From assembly GCA_028713125.1 (NCBI GenBank), contig JAQTOU010000001.1:638273-702272 (forward strand): a DNA stretch of 64,000 nt, in the 5' to 3' direction. A program made the position numbers and the translations under genes. A model generated the notes under the pieces. The model did no database searches and had not been told where the DNA came from. It worked only from the letters and a program-made list of their open reading frames with translations. The stretch comes from Elusimicrobiales bacterium. Its GTDB lineage: Bacteria; Elusimicrobiota; Elusimicrobia; Elusimicrobiales; UBA9959. Shown here piece after piece: positions 24,360 through 32,662 of this stretch; the first letter of the stretch is position 1, and each line of letters starts with the position of its first letter.

Positions 24360-26155
24360 AATACCTGTTATTCGCGGCGATACTCCTCGCGCCCTGCGGG
24401 CCCGCCTGGTCCAGGGCCGGGGGAGGCGGAGGAGGCGGCGGGGGCGGCTGCTTCCCGGCGGGGACCAGCGTGGCCACGGACTCCGGCGAGATCCCGATAG
24501 AAAAGATAAAGCCCGGCGACCGGGTCATAGCTTTCTCCGACGCCGGCCTGGTCCGCGCCGAGGTCAAGGAGTTTTACGAGAAGAAAGACCGCCTTATGGT
24601 CATCCGGACCAGCAAAGGCAAACTGACGGCCACACCGGAACACCCGCTGCTCACCCGCTTCGGTTTTACGGAAGTGCGCGACCTGAAGAAAGGCATGGAA
24701 GTCGGCGTGCTGTCGGACGGGCGCCGGGTCTGGGCGAAGATCAAGTCAATCAAGCCGGGCGGCGTCGCCGCGGTTTATAATATCGAGGTCGCCCCCCCGC
24801 ACACCTTCATCGCCGACGGCTTCATAGTCCACAATAAGGGCGGCGGCTCTTTCGGCGGCGGCTCTTACAGCAGGGGCTATTACAGCAACGGACACTATTA
24901 CAGCCGCGGCAGATCGTCCGGCGACAATTTGCTGTTCGCAATGGCGATCACGGTTCTCCTTATAAAGGGCTTTCTATACCTGTCCGAGGGCGGGAGCGGC
25001 GGCGGGAGCGCGGTGAAAAGCCAGCTTCTGCCGAACGGGAGCGTAACTCCACGGGCCGAGGCCACGCTCGACATACTAAGAAGCCTGGGGCGCAGGGAGG
25101 CGATGTTCAACCCCGATATGCTCGAAGGCCTGGTACGGGACATCTTCATCCGGGTACAGACCGCCTGGCAGGCCCGCGACTACAGCACGCTCGGCGGGGT
25201 CATGATGCCGAACCTTCACGCGGGGCACACCGCGAAAGTCGCCGCCATGAAAGAGCGGGGCGAGATAAACATGATGGACGACCTCAAGCTCCTCCATATA
25301 GATTTCGTGCACGTGCGCTGCCCCAAGGAAGCGGAAGGACGCTCTTTTACCTCCCTCATCACGGCCTCGGCCCGGGACTACACGATAAGCGAGAACTCCG
25401 CCTCCAGATCCGGGAGCGGCGTGGAGCCTTCCACTTTCCAGGAATTCTGGACCTTCTACCAGCTTAAAGGCAACTGGGCCCTCGCCCGGATAGACCAAAT
25501 AGGCGAGCTGGACTTCATGCACGCCCCCAATTTGCCCGACAGCCCGCAGAGCGCGGCGGCTTTCGAGCAGGTTGCGGGCCTGGCCGGCCTTGCGGCCGCC
25601 GCGGCGGCGTCTTCCCGGCAGCCCCTGGAGCTGCCCCCCGCCGAAGCGAGGAATATTACCGGGGCGGCCGACGATCATTGGGACAGGCAGAAGATGGAGA
25701 TAGCCGCCACCCTGGCTTTCGAGAACGTCTACGAGGCCTGGGGAAAGAACGACGGCTCGCTGCTGAGCGCGGAGTTCGTCTCGGCCGAAGCGCTGGCCAG
25801 GCTGAAAAAAGTGATAGATGCCAGGAGGGCCGAGGGCCTGACCTTCGAGTTCGATAATTTGTTCGCGCGCAGGGCGGAAATAGTGCTGACCAGCCCGGCG
25901 GCAAAAAGCAGGATCCACCTCGACGAATTCACGGCCCGGATCACGGCCACCGCCGTTCGCGCGATGCTGCGCAACGGCAAGGAGCTGCACCGCGACGCGG
26001 CGCCGGCGCCCTTCACCGAGTACTGGGTCTTCGGACGCCAGAAGGACGACTGGAAAATGCGGGATATCCTGCCCCGCATGGAGCAGGAAGGGGCGGACAC
26101 CACCCAGGACGGCGCGCCTACCCCCGTGCAGATAGAATGGTACTGGTCGGCCTAG
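24356..26155 (+). CDS. Tim44-like membrane protein with inserted Hint (intein-like) domain
   Basis: This 599-residue protein begins with a signal peptide and a run of ten glycines (22-31). Residues 32-160 form a Hint domain: Cys32 (CFPAGTSVATDSGEIPIE), the block B TPEHPLL with His95, and a C-terminal block ending FIVHN at Asn160. The next residue is Lys161, followed by another Gly-rich stretch (GGGSFGGGS), so the Hint domain interrupts one Gly-rich linker. There is no endonuclease. After one membrane helix (about 193-210) come two Tim44-like domains (about 240-400 and 450-585). Lys at +1 disfavours normal splicing; cleavage at Asn160 is the likelier reaction. It is coupled to the genes on both sides. 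Confidence 0.85.
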   Translation: MKYLLFAAILLAPCGPAWSRAGGGGGGGGGGCFPAGTSVATDSGEIPIEKIKPGDRVIAFSDAGLVRAEVKEFYEKKDRLMVIRTSKGKLTATPEHPLLTRFGFTEVRDLKKGMEVGVLSDGRRVWAKIKSIKPGGVAAVYNIEVAPPHTFIADGFIVHNKGGGSFGGGSYSRGYYSNGHYYSRGRSSGDNLLFAMAITVLLIKGFLYLSEGGSGGGSAVKSQLLPNGSVTPRAEATLDILRSLGRREAMFNPDMLEGLVRDIFIRVQTAWQARDYSTLGGVMMPNLHAGHTAKVAAMKERGEINMMDDLKLLHIDFVHVRCPKEAEGRSFTSLITASARDYTISENSASRSGSGVEPSTFQEFWTFYQLKGNWALARIDQIGELDFMHAPNLPDSPQSAAAFEQVAGLAGLAAAAAASSRQPLELPPAEARNITGAADDHWDRQKMEIAATLAFENVYEAWGKNDGSLLSAEFVSAEALARLKKVIDARRAEGLTFEFDNLFARRAEIVLTSPAAKSRIHLDEFTARITATAVRAMLRNGKELHRDAAPAPFTEYWVFGRQKDDWKMRDILPRMEQEGADTTQDGAPTPVQIEWYWSA

Positions 26156-26171
26156 AGCAAGGAGAGCCTTA

Positions 26172-26834
26172 ATGGAAGAGAATAAAGTATTCAGCAGGAC
26201 CACCGCTGCCGGGCCCGAACTTTCGGCGTCCCTCTATAACGTGGCGATGGGCGCGGTGCTATGCTGGGGCTTCTGGGTGAACTGGTGGATGGTGAAGAAC
26301 ATCTCCCCCGCTTCGATAACCGGCATCGACATAAGGCTTTTCTTCATCGGCTATTTCGCTTCGTGCTTTTTCGGGATCTACCTCTTCAACAAATCCGCGA
26401 ACCCGCTGGTAAGCTTCCTGGGCTATAACTTCGTGGTGGTCCCCTTCGGCTTCATCATAAACGTGGTCGTGAGCCGCTACAATCCCTCTCTGGTGCTGGA
26501 GGCTGTGCGCGTCACGGCCATGGTCACCGTCGGCATGATGGCCCTTGGAGCGATATTCCCGGAGTTCTTCAAGCGCATACATTTCGCGCTGACGATGTCT
26601 TTGCTTCTGATGATAGTGGTGGAGCTGGTGCAGTATTTCGTCTTCCACACCCAGAGCGGCGTGACCGACTGGATAGTGGCGGCGATCTTCTGCGGCTATG
26701 TGGGCTATGACTGGGGCAGGGCCAACAATATCCCCAAGACGCTGGATAATGCCGTGGACAGCGCGGCCGCGCTCTATATGGACATCATCAACCTTTTCCT
26801 GAGGATCCTGCGCATCCTCGGCCGGAAAAAGTGA
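26172..26834 (+). CDS. Bax inhibitor-1 (BI-1/YccA) family membrane protein
   Basis: The 220-residue protein has seven hydrophobic segments and the family's conserved end, ALYMDIINLFLRILRILGR; the aspartate pair (GYDWGRA, YMDIIN) matches the Ca2+/H+-sensing acids of BI-1. Bacterial members such as YccA restrain FtsH or leak Ca2+. AAGGAGAG precedes the start, 16 bp after the Hint-protein stop. Sharing an operon with a Tim44-like protein suggests a role in membrane protein quality control, which is inference. Confidence 0.87.
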   Translation: MEENKVFSRTTAAGPELSASLYNVAMGAVLCWGFWVNWWMVKNISPASITGIDIRLFFIGYFASCFFGIYLFNKSANPLVSFLGYNFVVVPFGFIINVVVSRYNPSLVLEAVRVTAMVTVGMMALGAIFPEFFKRIHFALTMSLLLMIVVELVQYFVFHTQSGVTDWIVAAIFCGYVGYDWGRANNIPKTLDNAVDSAAALYMDIINLFLRILRILGRKK

Positions 26835-26847
26835 CCGGCGGACCTTA

Positions 26848-27207
26848 TCAGCCTATCAGCTTTACTTTGTAGCCGGCCGCTTCAAGCTCCGTTTTTACGA
26901 AAGCCCTGCGGTCGCCCTGGATCTCGAGCACGCCGTCCTTGACGGTCCCGCCCACCCCCAGGCGCTTCTTGAACTTTCTCAGCAGCTCTTCTTTCCCCTC
27001 CGGATGCATTGGTAGTTTCTCGACCAGCGTGAGCCCGCTGCCCTTGCCGGTCCTACGGAACGAGACCCGCACGGGCTCGGTCTGCGTCCTCTTCCTCAGT
27101 TCGCCCGCGAGGCCCTCAGGGCAGGCGCAGGGCGTCTTGCCGCAGTTCGGGCAGTTCACTTTGCCGTCGGGCCCCGTAGAATAGACCAGCCTGTCATTGT
27201 CTCCCAT
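26848..27207 (-). CDS. yciH: SUI1/YciH-family translation factor
   Basis: A 119-residue protein of the eIF1/SUI1 fold. The N-terminus has a zinc-ribbon-like CPNCGKTPCAC, and the core carries KKRLGVGGTVKDGVLEIQGD, the conserved SUI1 loop. Bacterial YciH affects initiation fidelity and stress translation. ATG 27207 is preceded by TAGGAGAA; the earlier in-frame ATG at 27237 lies inside the MATE gene. It is last in a PAP2-MATE-yciH series. Confidence 0.92.
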   Translation of the reverse strand: MGDNDRLVYSTGPDGKVNCPNCGKTPCACPEGLAGELRKRTQTEPVRVSFRRTGKGSGLTLVEKLPMHPEGKEELLRKFKKRLGVGGTVKDGVLEIQGDRRAFVKTELEAAGYKVKLIG

Positions 27208-27215
27208 AAATTCTC

Positions 27216-28610
27216 CTAAAAGTTGGAAGTGTTCCACTCCGCCTCTTCTTCGACGACCGGCAGCACGGCGGCGGGCGCCGGCTTTACAAGGGAGATGCGC
27301 TTCCAGCGCCCGGTGTTAAAATACAGCCAGGAAAGCGCCAACCCCGCTATCCAGGCCGCCGGCACCCCCCACCAGATCCCGTCCGTACCTATGCGGCCGG
27401 ACAGGTAGGTAGAGACGGGAACCCTTATCCCCCACAGGGCCAGCACGGTGACCAGCATAGGGAAGAAGGTGTCCCCCGCGCCGCGCAGCGCCCCGTTTAT
27501 GACGAACATGCTGGAAAAAACAATATAGAATCCCCCGACGATAAGCAGGTAGCGGCTGCCTATCGCGACCACGGCCGGGTCCGAGTTGAACATCGAAATA
27601 AGGTGCCAGCCGAAAACGATGACCAGCAGCGTGGTGAGCAGCGAAGTCGCGCCCGAGATATAAAGGGACATTCTCAAGCCCCTCTTCACCCGCTCCATCT
27701 TGCCCGCGCCGATATTCTGCCCGACGAAAGTGGAGATCGCGATGGACAGGCTCATGGCCGGCATGACCGCGAAAGTATCCACGCGGCCGGCCGCGGTAAA
27801 GGCGGCCACGGCGTCGGTGCCGAAGCCGTTCACCAGCCGCGTCAGCGCCATCATGCCGCCCGCAACCAGCATCTGCTGCAGCCCTGACGGGAGGCCTATG
27901 GCCAGGCTCTGTTTGAAGATCGCCCAGTCGAATTCAAAACCCTTCAGCCTGAACCTCAGCACCGGATGGGTTTTATTCAGGTAAAGCACCGCGAGCAGGA
28001 AGGAGAAGGCCTGCGCTATGACCGTGGCCCAGGCGGAGCCGGCTATCCCCCAGTGCAGCACGGTGACAAAAAGAAGAACGAGGGCAATATTAAGGATAGT
28101 CGAAAAAACCAGGAAATAAAGCGGGGTCTTCGAGTCTCCCAGCCCGCGCAGTATAGAGCTGAGGGTATTGTAGCTGAAAAGGAAAATAAGGCCGGCGAAA
28201 GTAATGCGCAGGAAAGTGAGCGCCTGTGGAAAAATGTCGGCCGGGGTATTCAGCAGTTTAAGTATGCTGCCCGAGAAAGCCAGGCCGGCCGCCGTAGCCA
28301 GCAGTGAGGAGACGATCAGGAAAATGTACGAGGTATCCACCGCCCGGCGCACGCGGGCCATATCCCTGGCGCCGTAGAACTGGGAAATAAGTATTGAAAA
28401 GCCCATGGTGGCGCCCATGATGAGCGACACTAAAAGAAAAAGTATCGGGAAGCTCGCCCCCACGGCCGCCAGGGCGGACTTGCCTATCGCCCGGCCGACG
28501 ATGATACTGTCCACGACATTATAAGACTGCTGGAACACATTGCCGATGAGCATCGGCAGGGTAAAGTTCCAGATCAGCCTGCCTTCGCTGCCGGTAGTAA
28601 GGTCTTTCAT
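27216..28610 (-). CDS. MATE-family efflux transporter, second copy
   Basis: The 464-residue, 12-helix protein starts GRLIWNFTLPMLIGNVFQQSYNVVDSIIV (seen in two parts), the pattern of the DinF/NorM-type group with VDSIIVGRAIG. It differs clearly from the MATE protein at 17.8-19.1 kb, which belongs to another branch. It starts directly against the PAP2 stop codon, so translation is probably coupled. The substrate is unknown. Confidence 0.9.
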   Translation of the reverse strand: MKDLTTGSEGRLIWNFTLPMLIGNVFQQSYNVVDSIIVGRAIGKSALAAVGASFPILFLLVSLIMGATMGFSILISQFYGARDMARVRRAVDTSYIFLIVSSLLATAAGLAFSGSILKLLNTPADIFPQALTFLRITFAGLIFLFSYNTLSSILRGLGDSKTPLYFLVFSTILNIALVLLFVTVLHWGIAGSAWATVIAQAFSFLLAVLYLNKTHPVLRFRLKGFEFDWAIFKQSLAIGLPSGLQQMLVAGGMMALTRLVNGFGTDAVAAFTAAGRVDTFAVMPAMSLSIAISTFVGQNIGAGKMERVKRGLRMSLYISGATSLLTTLLVIVFGWHLISMFNSDPAVVAIGSRYLLIVGGFYIVFSSMFVINGALRGAGDTFFPMLVTVLALWGIRVPVSTYLSGRIGTDGIWWGVPAAWIAGLALSWLYFNTGRWKRISLVKPAPAAVLPVVEEEAEWNTSNF

Positions 28611-29318
28611 TTATTTGGCGGCCGGTTCTTTCACAAGCAGGTCCTTCAGCGTTCCCATATCCGTCCTGAAAGCCGGGCTTTTTTTATAGGCGCGGTAAAG
28701 CCTGTCGGCCAGTTTTTTTCCGGCCTCTATATCCGAGGGGTGGTGCACCCCCCCGATCACCCGGTCCAGGGCGGCGGCGTCGGCGCGGGCTAAAAAAGAT
28801 CTCTTCCCGGAGGGAACCAGATCGGCCAGCATCAGGGCGAACAGGCGCGAGATAGTGGCGTGGCCGCTGGGATAGGCCAGCCCGCCGATGCGGCCAAGGC
28901 AGGGCTGCAGCGCCGGATCGCGAAGGAATGGCCGCGGCCTTTTAAAAAGCTCCTTGATATCCGCGGCAGCGCCGTCGGTTTCGGTCTTCACCCTTCTGAA
29001 GATGACGGCGGCCTCTTCGGGCAGCGGCTTCGAGAAAGGGCTGATATCCCCGAAAAATTCCTCGTAACCGGCATGCGCGCCGGCATTGGCCCTCGCGCAG
29101 TCCTGCGGCGTGCGCTTAAACTGCCACTGAAGGACAGCGGCCAGGTCCGCCTTGTCCTTTTTTGAACCCTCTTCGGGCGGCGCGGGAAAATCCGGGAACT
29201 TCTGCTGCTCCGCGGTTATGTAGTAAGTGGTACGCGGGATTATCCACTCTTCCGAGAACAGGAAAGCCGGGAACAGCAGGGCCGCGGCAAAGGTTAAAAG
29301 GAGTTTTCCCGGTTTCAT
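28611..29318 (-). CDS. PAP2 acid phosphatase, class A type
   Basis: A 235-residue secreted phosphatase with a signal peptide and the three PAP2 motifs: KRPRPFLRDP, PSGHATISR with the catalytic histidine, and GGVHHPSDIEAGK. This spacing fits periplasmic class A non-specific acid phosphatases (PhoN-like). No Shine-Dalgarno is present; TACAAT ends 6 nt before the ATG, so +1 would be the A of the start codon. It heads the unit with the MATE and yciH genes. Confidence 0.9.
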   Translation of the reverse strand: MKPGKLLLTFAAALLFPAFLFSEEWIIPRTTYYITAEQQKFPDFPAPPEEGSKKDKADLAAVLQWQFKRTPQDCARANAGAHAGYEEFFGDISPFSKPLPEEAAVIFRRVKTETDGAAADIKELFKRPRPFLRDPALQPCLGRIGGLAYPSGHATISRLFALMLADLVPSGKRSFLARADAAALDRVIGGVHHPSDIEAGKKLADRLYRAYKKSPAFRTDMGTLKDLLVKEPAAK

Positions 29319-29324
29319 AACTCA

Positions 29325-29330
29325 ATTGTA
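29325..29330 (-). promoter_or_regulatory. -10 box placing +1 on the PAP2 start codon
   Basis: Minus-strand TACAAT (29330-29325) preceded by TTG and followed by 6 nt, then ATG at 29318. No clear -35. Confidence 0.5.
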
Positions 29331-29364
29331 CAAAACAAGCCACGCCGCCCTTTTAAAAACAAGA

Positions 29365-30261
29365 TCAGAAATTCTCCAGGAACGCTTTCTCGGCCGGCGA
29401 GGCGGCCCGGCCTTTAAGCCTGACCAGCGAGATGCGGTTGATAAGCTCCGGCCTGCCGGTCCTGACCGCTTTTACGGAGCCGGCCTTAAGTTCTTTCTCC
29501 ACCAGGTACTCGGGGACGATGCCCAGCCCCAGCCCGCTCTTGATGGCGTTCAATATGGCCTGCACGCTCTCCACCGTCAGAACCACCTTCAGCCCGGGAA
29601 AGCTCCTGTCGTAATGGTGGCGGAACCAGTTGTAAAGCGCCAGCTTGCCGTGGGAATAGTCCAGGAAGTCGCAGCCGGCCAGGGCGGCGGGGTCCGCCGC
29701 GCCCTTCAGCCGCGCGGAGTAATACCCGGCGGAGCAGGCCAGGACCAGCTTTTCAGTTATAACGGAAGAAACTATAAAAGGCGGAAGGTTCTTGCCTCCC
29801 CTACCGGGGAAGATGTCCGCGAAGACGAAATCCAGTTCTCCGCCGGCCAGCCTCGGCAGCAGCACGTCCGGGTGGCCCAGGGAGACCTCGAAGAACACCG
29901 CCGGGTGCTTCCGCCTGAAGGCTGCTACCAGCTCCACCAAATTCCGGGAGCCGAATTCTACCGGCGCCCCTATACGCAGGACCCCTCGCGGCCCCGACTT
30001 TTCCGCTTCCAGCCAGGCCAGGCCGCCCTCCAGGTTGCGCACGAAAGGCTCGATTATCTCGTAAAGGCTGCCCGCGGCCGCGGTCGGAACCAGCTTTTTA
30101 TGCAGCCTTACGAAAAGCTGGGTTTTCAGCTCGCGCTCAAGCTTGCCCAGGCTCTGGCTGACGGCGGACTGGCTTATATACAGTTCCCTGGCGGCGGCAG
30201 CCGCGCTCTTATGACGGAAAATGGTATAAAAGACCTTTAGGCGGTTGAAATCTGTTAGCAT
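29365..30261 (-). CDS. LysR-family regulator divergent from ahcY
   Basis: The 298-residue protein has the LysR N-terminal winged helix (FYTIFRHKSAAAAARELYISQ, given in part, with SQSAVSQSLGKLER) and a substrate-binding domain from about residue 90. It is divergent from the S-adenosylhomocysteine hydrolase gene with a 97-bp gap holding a palindrome, so it probably controls ahcY and itself in answer to a metabolite of the methyl cycle. No Shine-Dalgarno is seen at ATG 30261. Confidence 0.9.
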   Translation of the reverse strand: MLTDFNRLKVFYTIFRHKSAAAAARELYISQSAVSQSLGKLERELKTQLFVRLHKKLVPTAAAGSLYEIIEPFVRNLEGGLAWLEAEKSGPRGVLRIGAPVEFGSRNLVELVAAFRRKHPAVFFEVSLGHPDVLLPRLAGGELDFVFADIFPGRGGKNLPPFIVSSVITEKLVLACSAGYYSARLKGAADPAALAGCDFLDYSHGKLALYNWFRHHYDRSFPGLKVVLTVESVQAILNAIKSGLGLGIVPEYLVEKELKAGSVKAVRTGRPELINRISLVRLKGRAASPAEKAFLENF

Positions 30262-30273
30262 AAGTATAACTTA

Positions 30274-30286
30274 ACCAATGATTGGT
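30274..30286. promoter_or_regulatory. Palindrome between the LysR gene and ahcY
   Basis: ACCAAT-G-ATTGGT is a perfect inverted repeat of 6+1+6 in the divergent intergenic region, about 33 bp upstream of a possible ahcY -10 (TACAAT, 30320-30325). It also fits the T-N11-A rule for LysR sites loosely. Confidence 0.6.
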
Positions 30287-30358
30287 ATTTATTAATTTTA
30301 CTAAATCTAAGCCATAGGGTACAATATTATGGAAAGGCAGACTTACCAGGAGGCACAT

Positions 30359-31792
30359 ATGAGCACCGCACTTAAGGAGAAAGTAAAAACCATGAAAAAC
30401 GATTTTAAAGTAAAAGACATGAGCCTGGCCGCCCTCGGCCGCCGCGAAATAGAGATCGCGGAAAAAGAAATGCCCGGCCTGATGTCCCTCCGCCGGAAAT
30501 TCGGGGCAAAAAAGCCCCTCAAGGGCGCGCGCGTGATGGGTTCGCTCCACATGACCACACAGACCGCCGTCCTTATAGAGACGCTCTCCGCGCTCGGCGC
30601 CGAAGTGCGCTGGTGCTCCTGCAATATTTTCTCGACCAGCGACCAGGCCGCCGCGGCCATCGCCGCCACCGGCATCCCGGTCTTCGCCTGGAAGGGCGAG
30701 ACCCTGGCCGAATACTGGTGGTGCACCGAGCGCGCCCTCGACTTCGGCGGCGGCAAAGGCCCCCACCTCATAGTCGACGACGGCGGCGACGCCACCATGA
30801 TGATGCACCGCGGCGTCGCGGCGGAAAAGAACGCTAAAATACTCGACGCGAAAGCCGATTGCGAGGACGAGCAGGAACTTAACAAGTGCCTGAAAGCCAT
30901 CCTCAAGTCCTCCCCCAAGCGCTGGCACCTCGCCGTTAAGGACTGGAAGGGCGTCTCCGAGGAGACCACCACCGGCGTCCACCGCCTGTACCAGATGCAC
31001 GAGGCCGGCCAGCTGATGGTCCCCGCCATCAACGTCAACGATTCCGTGACCAAGTCCAAGTTCGACAATTTGTACGGCTGCCGCGAATCCCTGGCCGACG
31101 GCATCAAGCGCGCCACCGACGTGATGATAGCCGGCAAGGTCGTAGTCGTCTGCGGCTACGGCGACGTGGGCAAAGGCTGCGCCCGCTCCATGCACGGCTT
31201 CGGCGCCCGCGTGATAGTAACAGAGATCGACCCGATCTGCGCCCTGCAGGCCGCGATGGAAGGCTTCGAAGTAGCCACCGTAGAAGACACGCTGGGCGAG
31301 GGCGACGTCTATGTCACCACCACCGGCAACAAGGACATCATCCGCCTCGAGCATATGCTCAAGATGAAGGACCAGGCCATCGTCTGCAATATCGGCCATT
31401 TCGACAATGAGATCCAGGTGGAAGCCCTGAAGAAAGCCAAGGGCGTGAAGATGGTCAATATAAAGCCCCAGGTGGACCGCTTCGATCTCCCGGGCGGCCG
31501 CTCGATGTACCTGCTGGCCGAAGGCCGGCTGGTGAACCTCGGCTGCGCCAAGGGCCACCCGTCCTTCGTGATGAGCAATTCCTTCACCAACCAGACCCTG
31601 GCCCAGATAGAGCTCTGGACCAAGAAGCTGGAGATAGGCGTGACCCGCCTGCCCAAGCACCTGGACGAGGAAGTCGCCCGCCTGCACCTCGAGAAGATAG
31701 GCGTGAAGCTGACCAAGCTCACCAAGGACCAGGCCGCCTACATAGGCGTGACGCAGGAAGGCCCTTACAAGCCGGACCATTACCGCTACTAA
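30359..31792 (+). CDS. ahcY: S-adenosylhomocysteine hydrolase
   Basis: AhcY splits S-adenosylhomocysteine to homocysteine and adenosine, removing the product inhibitor of methyltransferases. The 477-residue protein has the NAD+ motif [10 protein letters not shown], the substrate region MTTQTAV plus DDGGDATMM, and the C-terminal KPDHYRY that reaches into the neighbouring subunit of the tetramer. AGGAGG stands 8 nt before ATG 30359. The gene ends in a strong terminator. The long antisense frame over it is an artefact of high GC. Confidence 0.97.
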   Translation: MSTALKEKVKTMKNDFKVKDMSLAALGRREIEIAEKEMPGLMSLRRKFGAKKPLKGARVMGSLHMTTQTAVLIETLSALGAEVRWCSCNIFSTSDQAAAAIAATGIPVFAWKGETLAEYWWCTERALDFGGGKGPHLIVDDGGDATMMMHRGVAAEKNAKILDAKADCEDEQELNKCLKAILKSSPKRWHLAVKDWKGVSEETTTGVHRLYQMHEAGQLMVPAINVNDSVTKSKFDNLYGCRESLADGIKRATDVMIAGKVVVVCGYGDVGKGCARSMHGFGARVIVTEIDPICALQAAMEGFEVATVEDTLGEGDVYVTTTGNKDIIRLEHMLKMKDQAIVCNIGHFDNEIQVEALKKAKGVKMVNIKPQVDRFDLPGGRSMYLLAEGRLVNLGCAKGHPSFVMSNSFTNQTLAQIELWTKKLEIGVTRLPKHLDEEVARLHLEKIGVKLTKLTKDQAAYIGVTQEGPYKPDHYRY

Positions 31793-31804
31793 GGCATAGC
31801 AAAA

Positions 31805-31838
31805 AAGAAAGCCCGGGCCGAAAGCCCGGGCTTTTTTT
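31805..31838 (+). terminator. Terminator of ahcY
   Basis: AAAGCCCGGGC pairs with GCCCGGGCTTT around CGAAA, followed by TTTTTTT. Confidence 0.92.
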
Positions 31839-31862
31839 GTTATCATACAGGCAGGGGTAAAC

Positions 31863-32615
31863 ATGAAGCTTCGTCTCTTGACCATAAACCTGCACAAGGG
31901 CTTTTCGCCGCTGAATAAGCGCTTTATCCTGCCCCAGCTCAGCCGCTGCATACACTCGGTCAGCGCCGACATCATCTTCATGCAGGAAGTGGTCGGAGAA
32001 AATATACACAAAGCCGCCAAACACAGTGATTGGCCGGCTAAAGCGCAGCACGAATTCATCGCCGGAGAAGCGGGCTTCGACCACGTCTACGGCAAGAACG
32101 CCGTCTACACCTTCGGCCACCACGGCAATGCCATCCTTTCCAGGTACCCTATACTGTTCTACGACCATCTGGACATCTCCACCAACAGGCTCGAGCACAG
32201 GGGCATGCTTTACGCCAAGCTTAAAGTTCCGGGGCGCATCGGCGGCGTGCACTGCGTCTGCATACACCTGGGCCTCCTCCACCATTCGCGCAAAAAGCAG
32301 CTGGGCAAACTGCGGAAGTACATACAGGAAATGGTGCCGGAAAACGAGCCGCTTATCGTGGCGGGGGATTTCAACGAATGGCGGCGCAATAAAAAGGACG
32401 AACTTGAAACCCGCCTGCTCATGAAAGACGCCGGGCTGCAGCTTTACGGCCACAAGCTGCGGACCTTCCCCTCCGTACTGCCGGTTTTCCCGCTGGACCG
32501 CATCTACCTGCGGGGCTTTAAAGCGCTGGAAGCCCGCGTGATACACAAAGGCTGCTGCGCCCGTCTCTCGGACCATGCCGGCTTCTTCGCCGAAGTCGAG
32601 CGGGTCCAGCCGTAA
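31863..32615 (+). CDS. Endonuclease/exonuclease/phosphatase (EEP) family hydrolase
   Basis: The 250-residue metal-dependent phosphoesterase has the family's residues in order: TINLHKG, MQEV with the metal glutamate, GNAILSR, HLGLLH, VAGDFNEW, DRIYLRG and the final SDHAGF with the catalytic His. There is no signal peptide or membrane segment. Targets of this fold include nucleic acids, phospholipids and inositol phosphates; this one cannot be assigned. It lies 25 bp after the ahcY terminator and 48 bp before hrpB. Confidence 0.87.
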   Translation: MKLRLLTINLHKGFSPLNKRFILPQLSRCIHSVSADIIFMQEVVGENIHKAAKHSDWPAKAQHEFIAGEAGFDHVYGKNAVYTFGHHGNAILSRYPILFYDHLDISTNRLEHRGMLYAKLKVPGRIGGVHCVCIHLGLLHHSRKKQLGKLRKYIQEMVPENEPLIVAGDFNEWRRNKKDELETRLLMKDAGLQLYGHKLRTFPSVLPVFPLDRIYLRGFKALEARVIHKGCCARLSDHAGFFAEVERVQP

Positions 32616-32662
32616 CTCCGCCGACTCATGCTGCCGCGCTTTTTATAGAATATTAGCGCACC

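Noticed and set aside
24356-24460. Lipoprotein signal in the Hint-Tim44 protein (GGGC)
   Set aside because: The cysteine lies after ten glycines, well past the hydrophobic core, and fits Hint block A (CFPAGTSV) exactly.
30262-30358. SAH riboswitch upstream of ahcY
   Set aside because: The gap is only 97 bp, AT-rich, and lacks the GC-rich pseudoknot pattern of SAH riboswitches.
30209-32059. 616-codon open frame on the minus strand over ahcY
   Set aside because: It is antisense to a clear S-adenosylhomocysteine hydrolase, is rich in His/Gly/Leu as expected of a GC-rich shadow frame, and has no recognisable domain or ribosome site.
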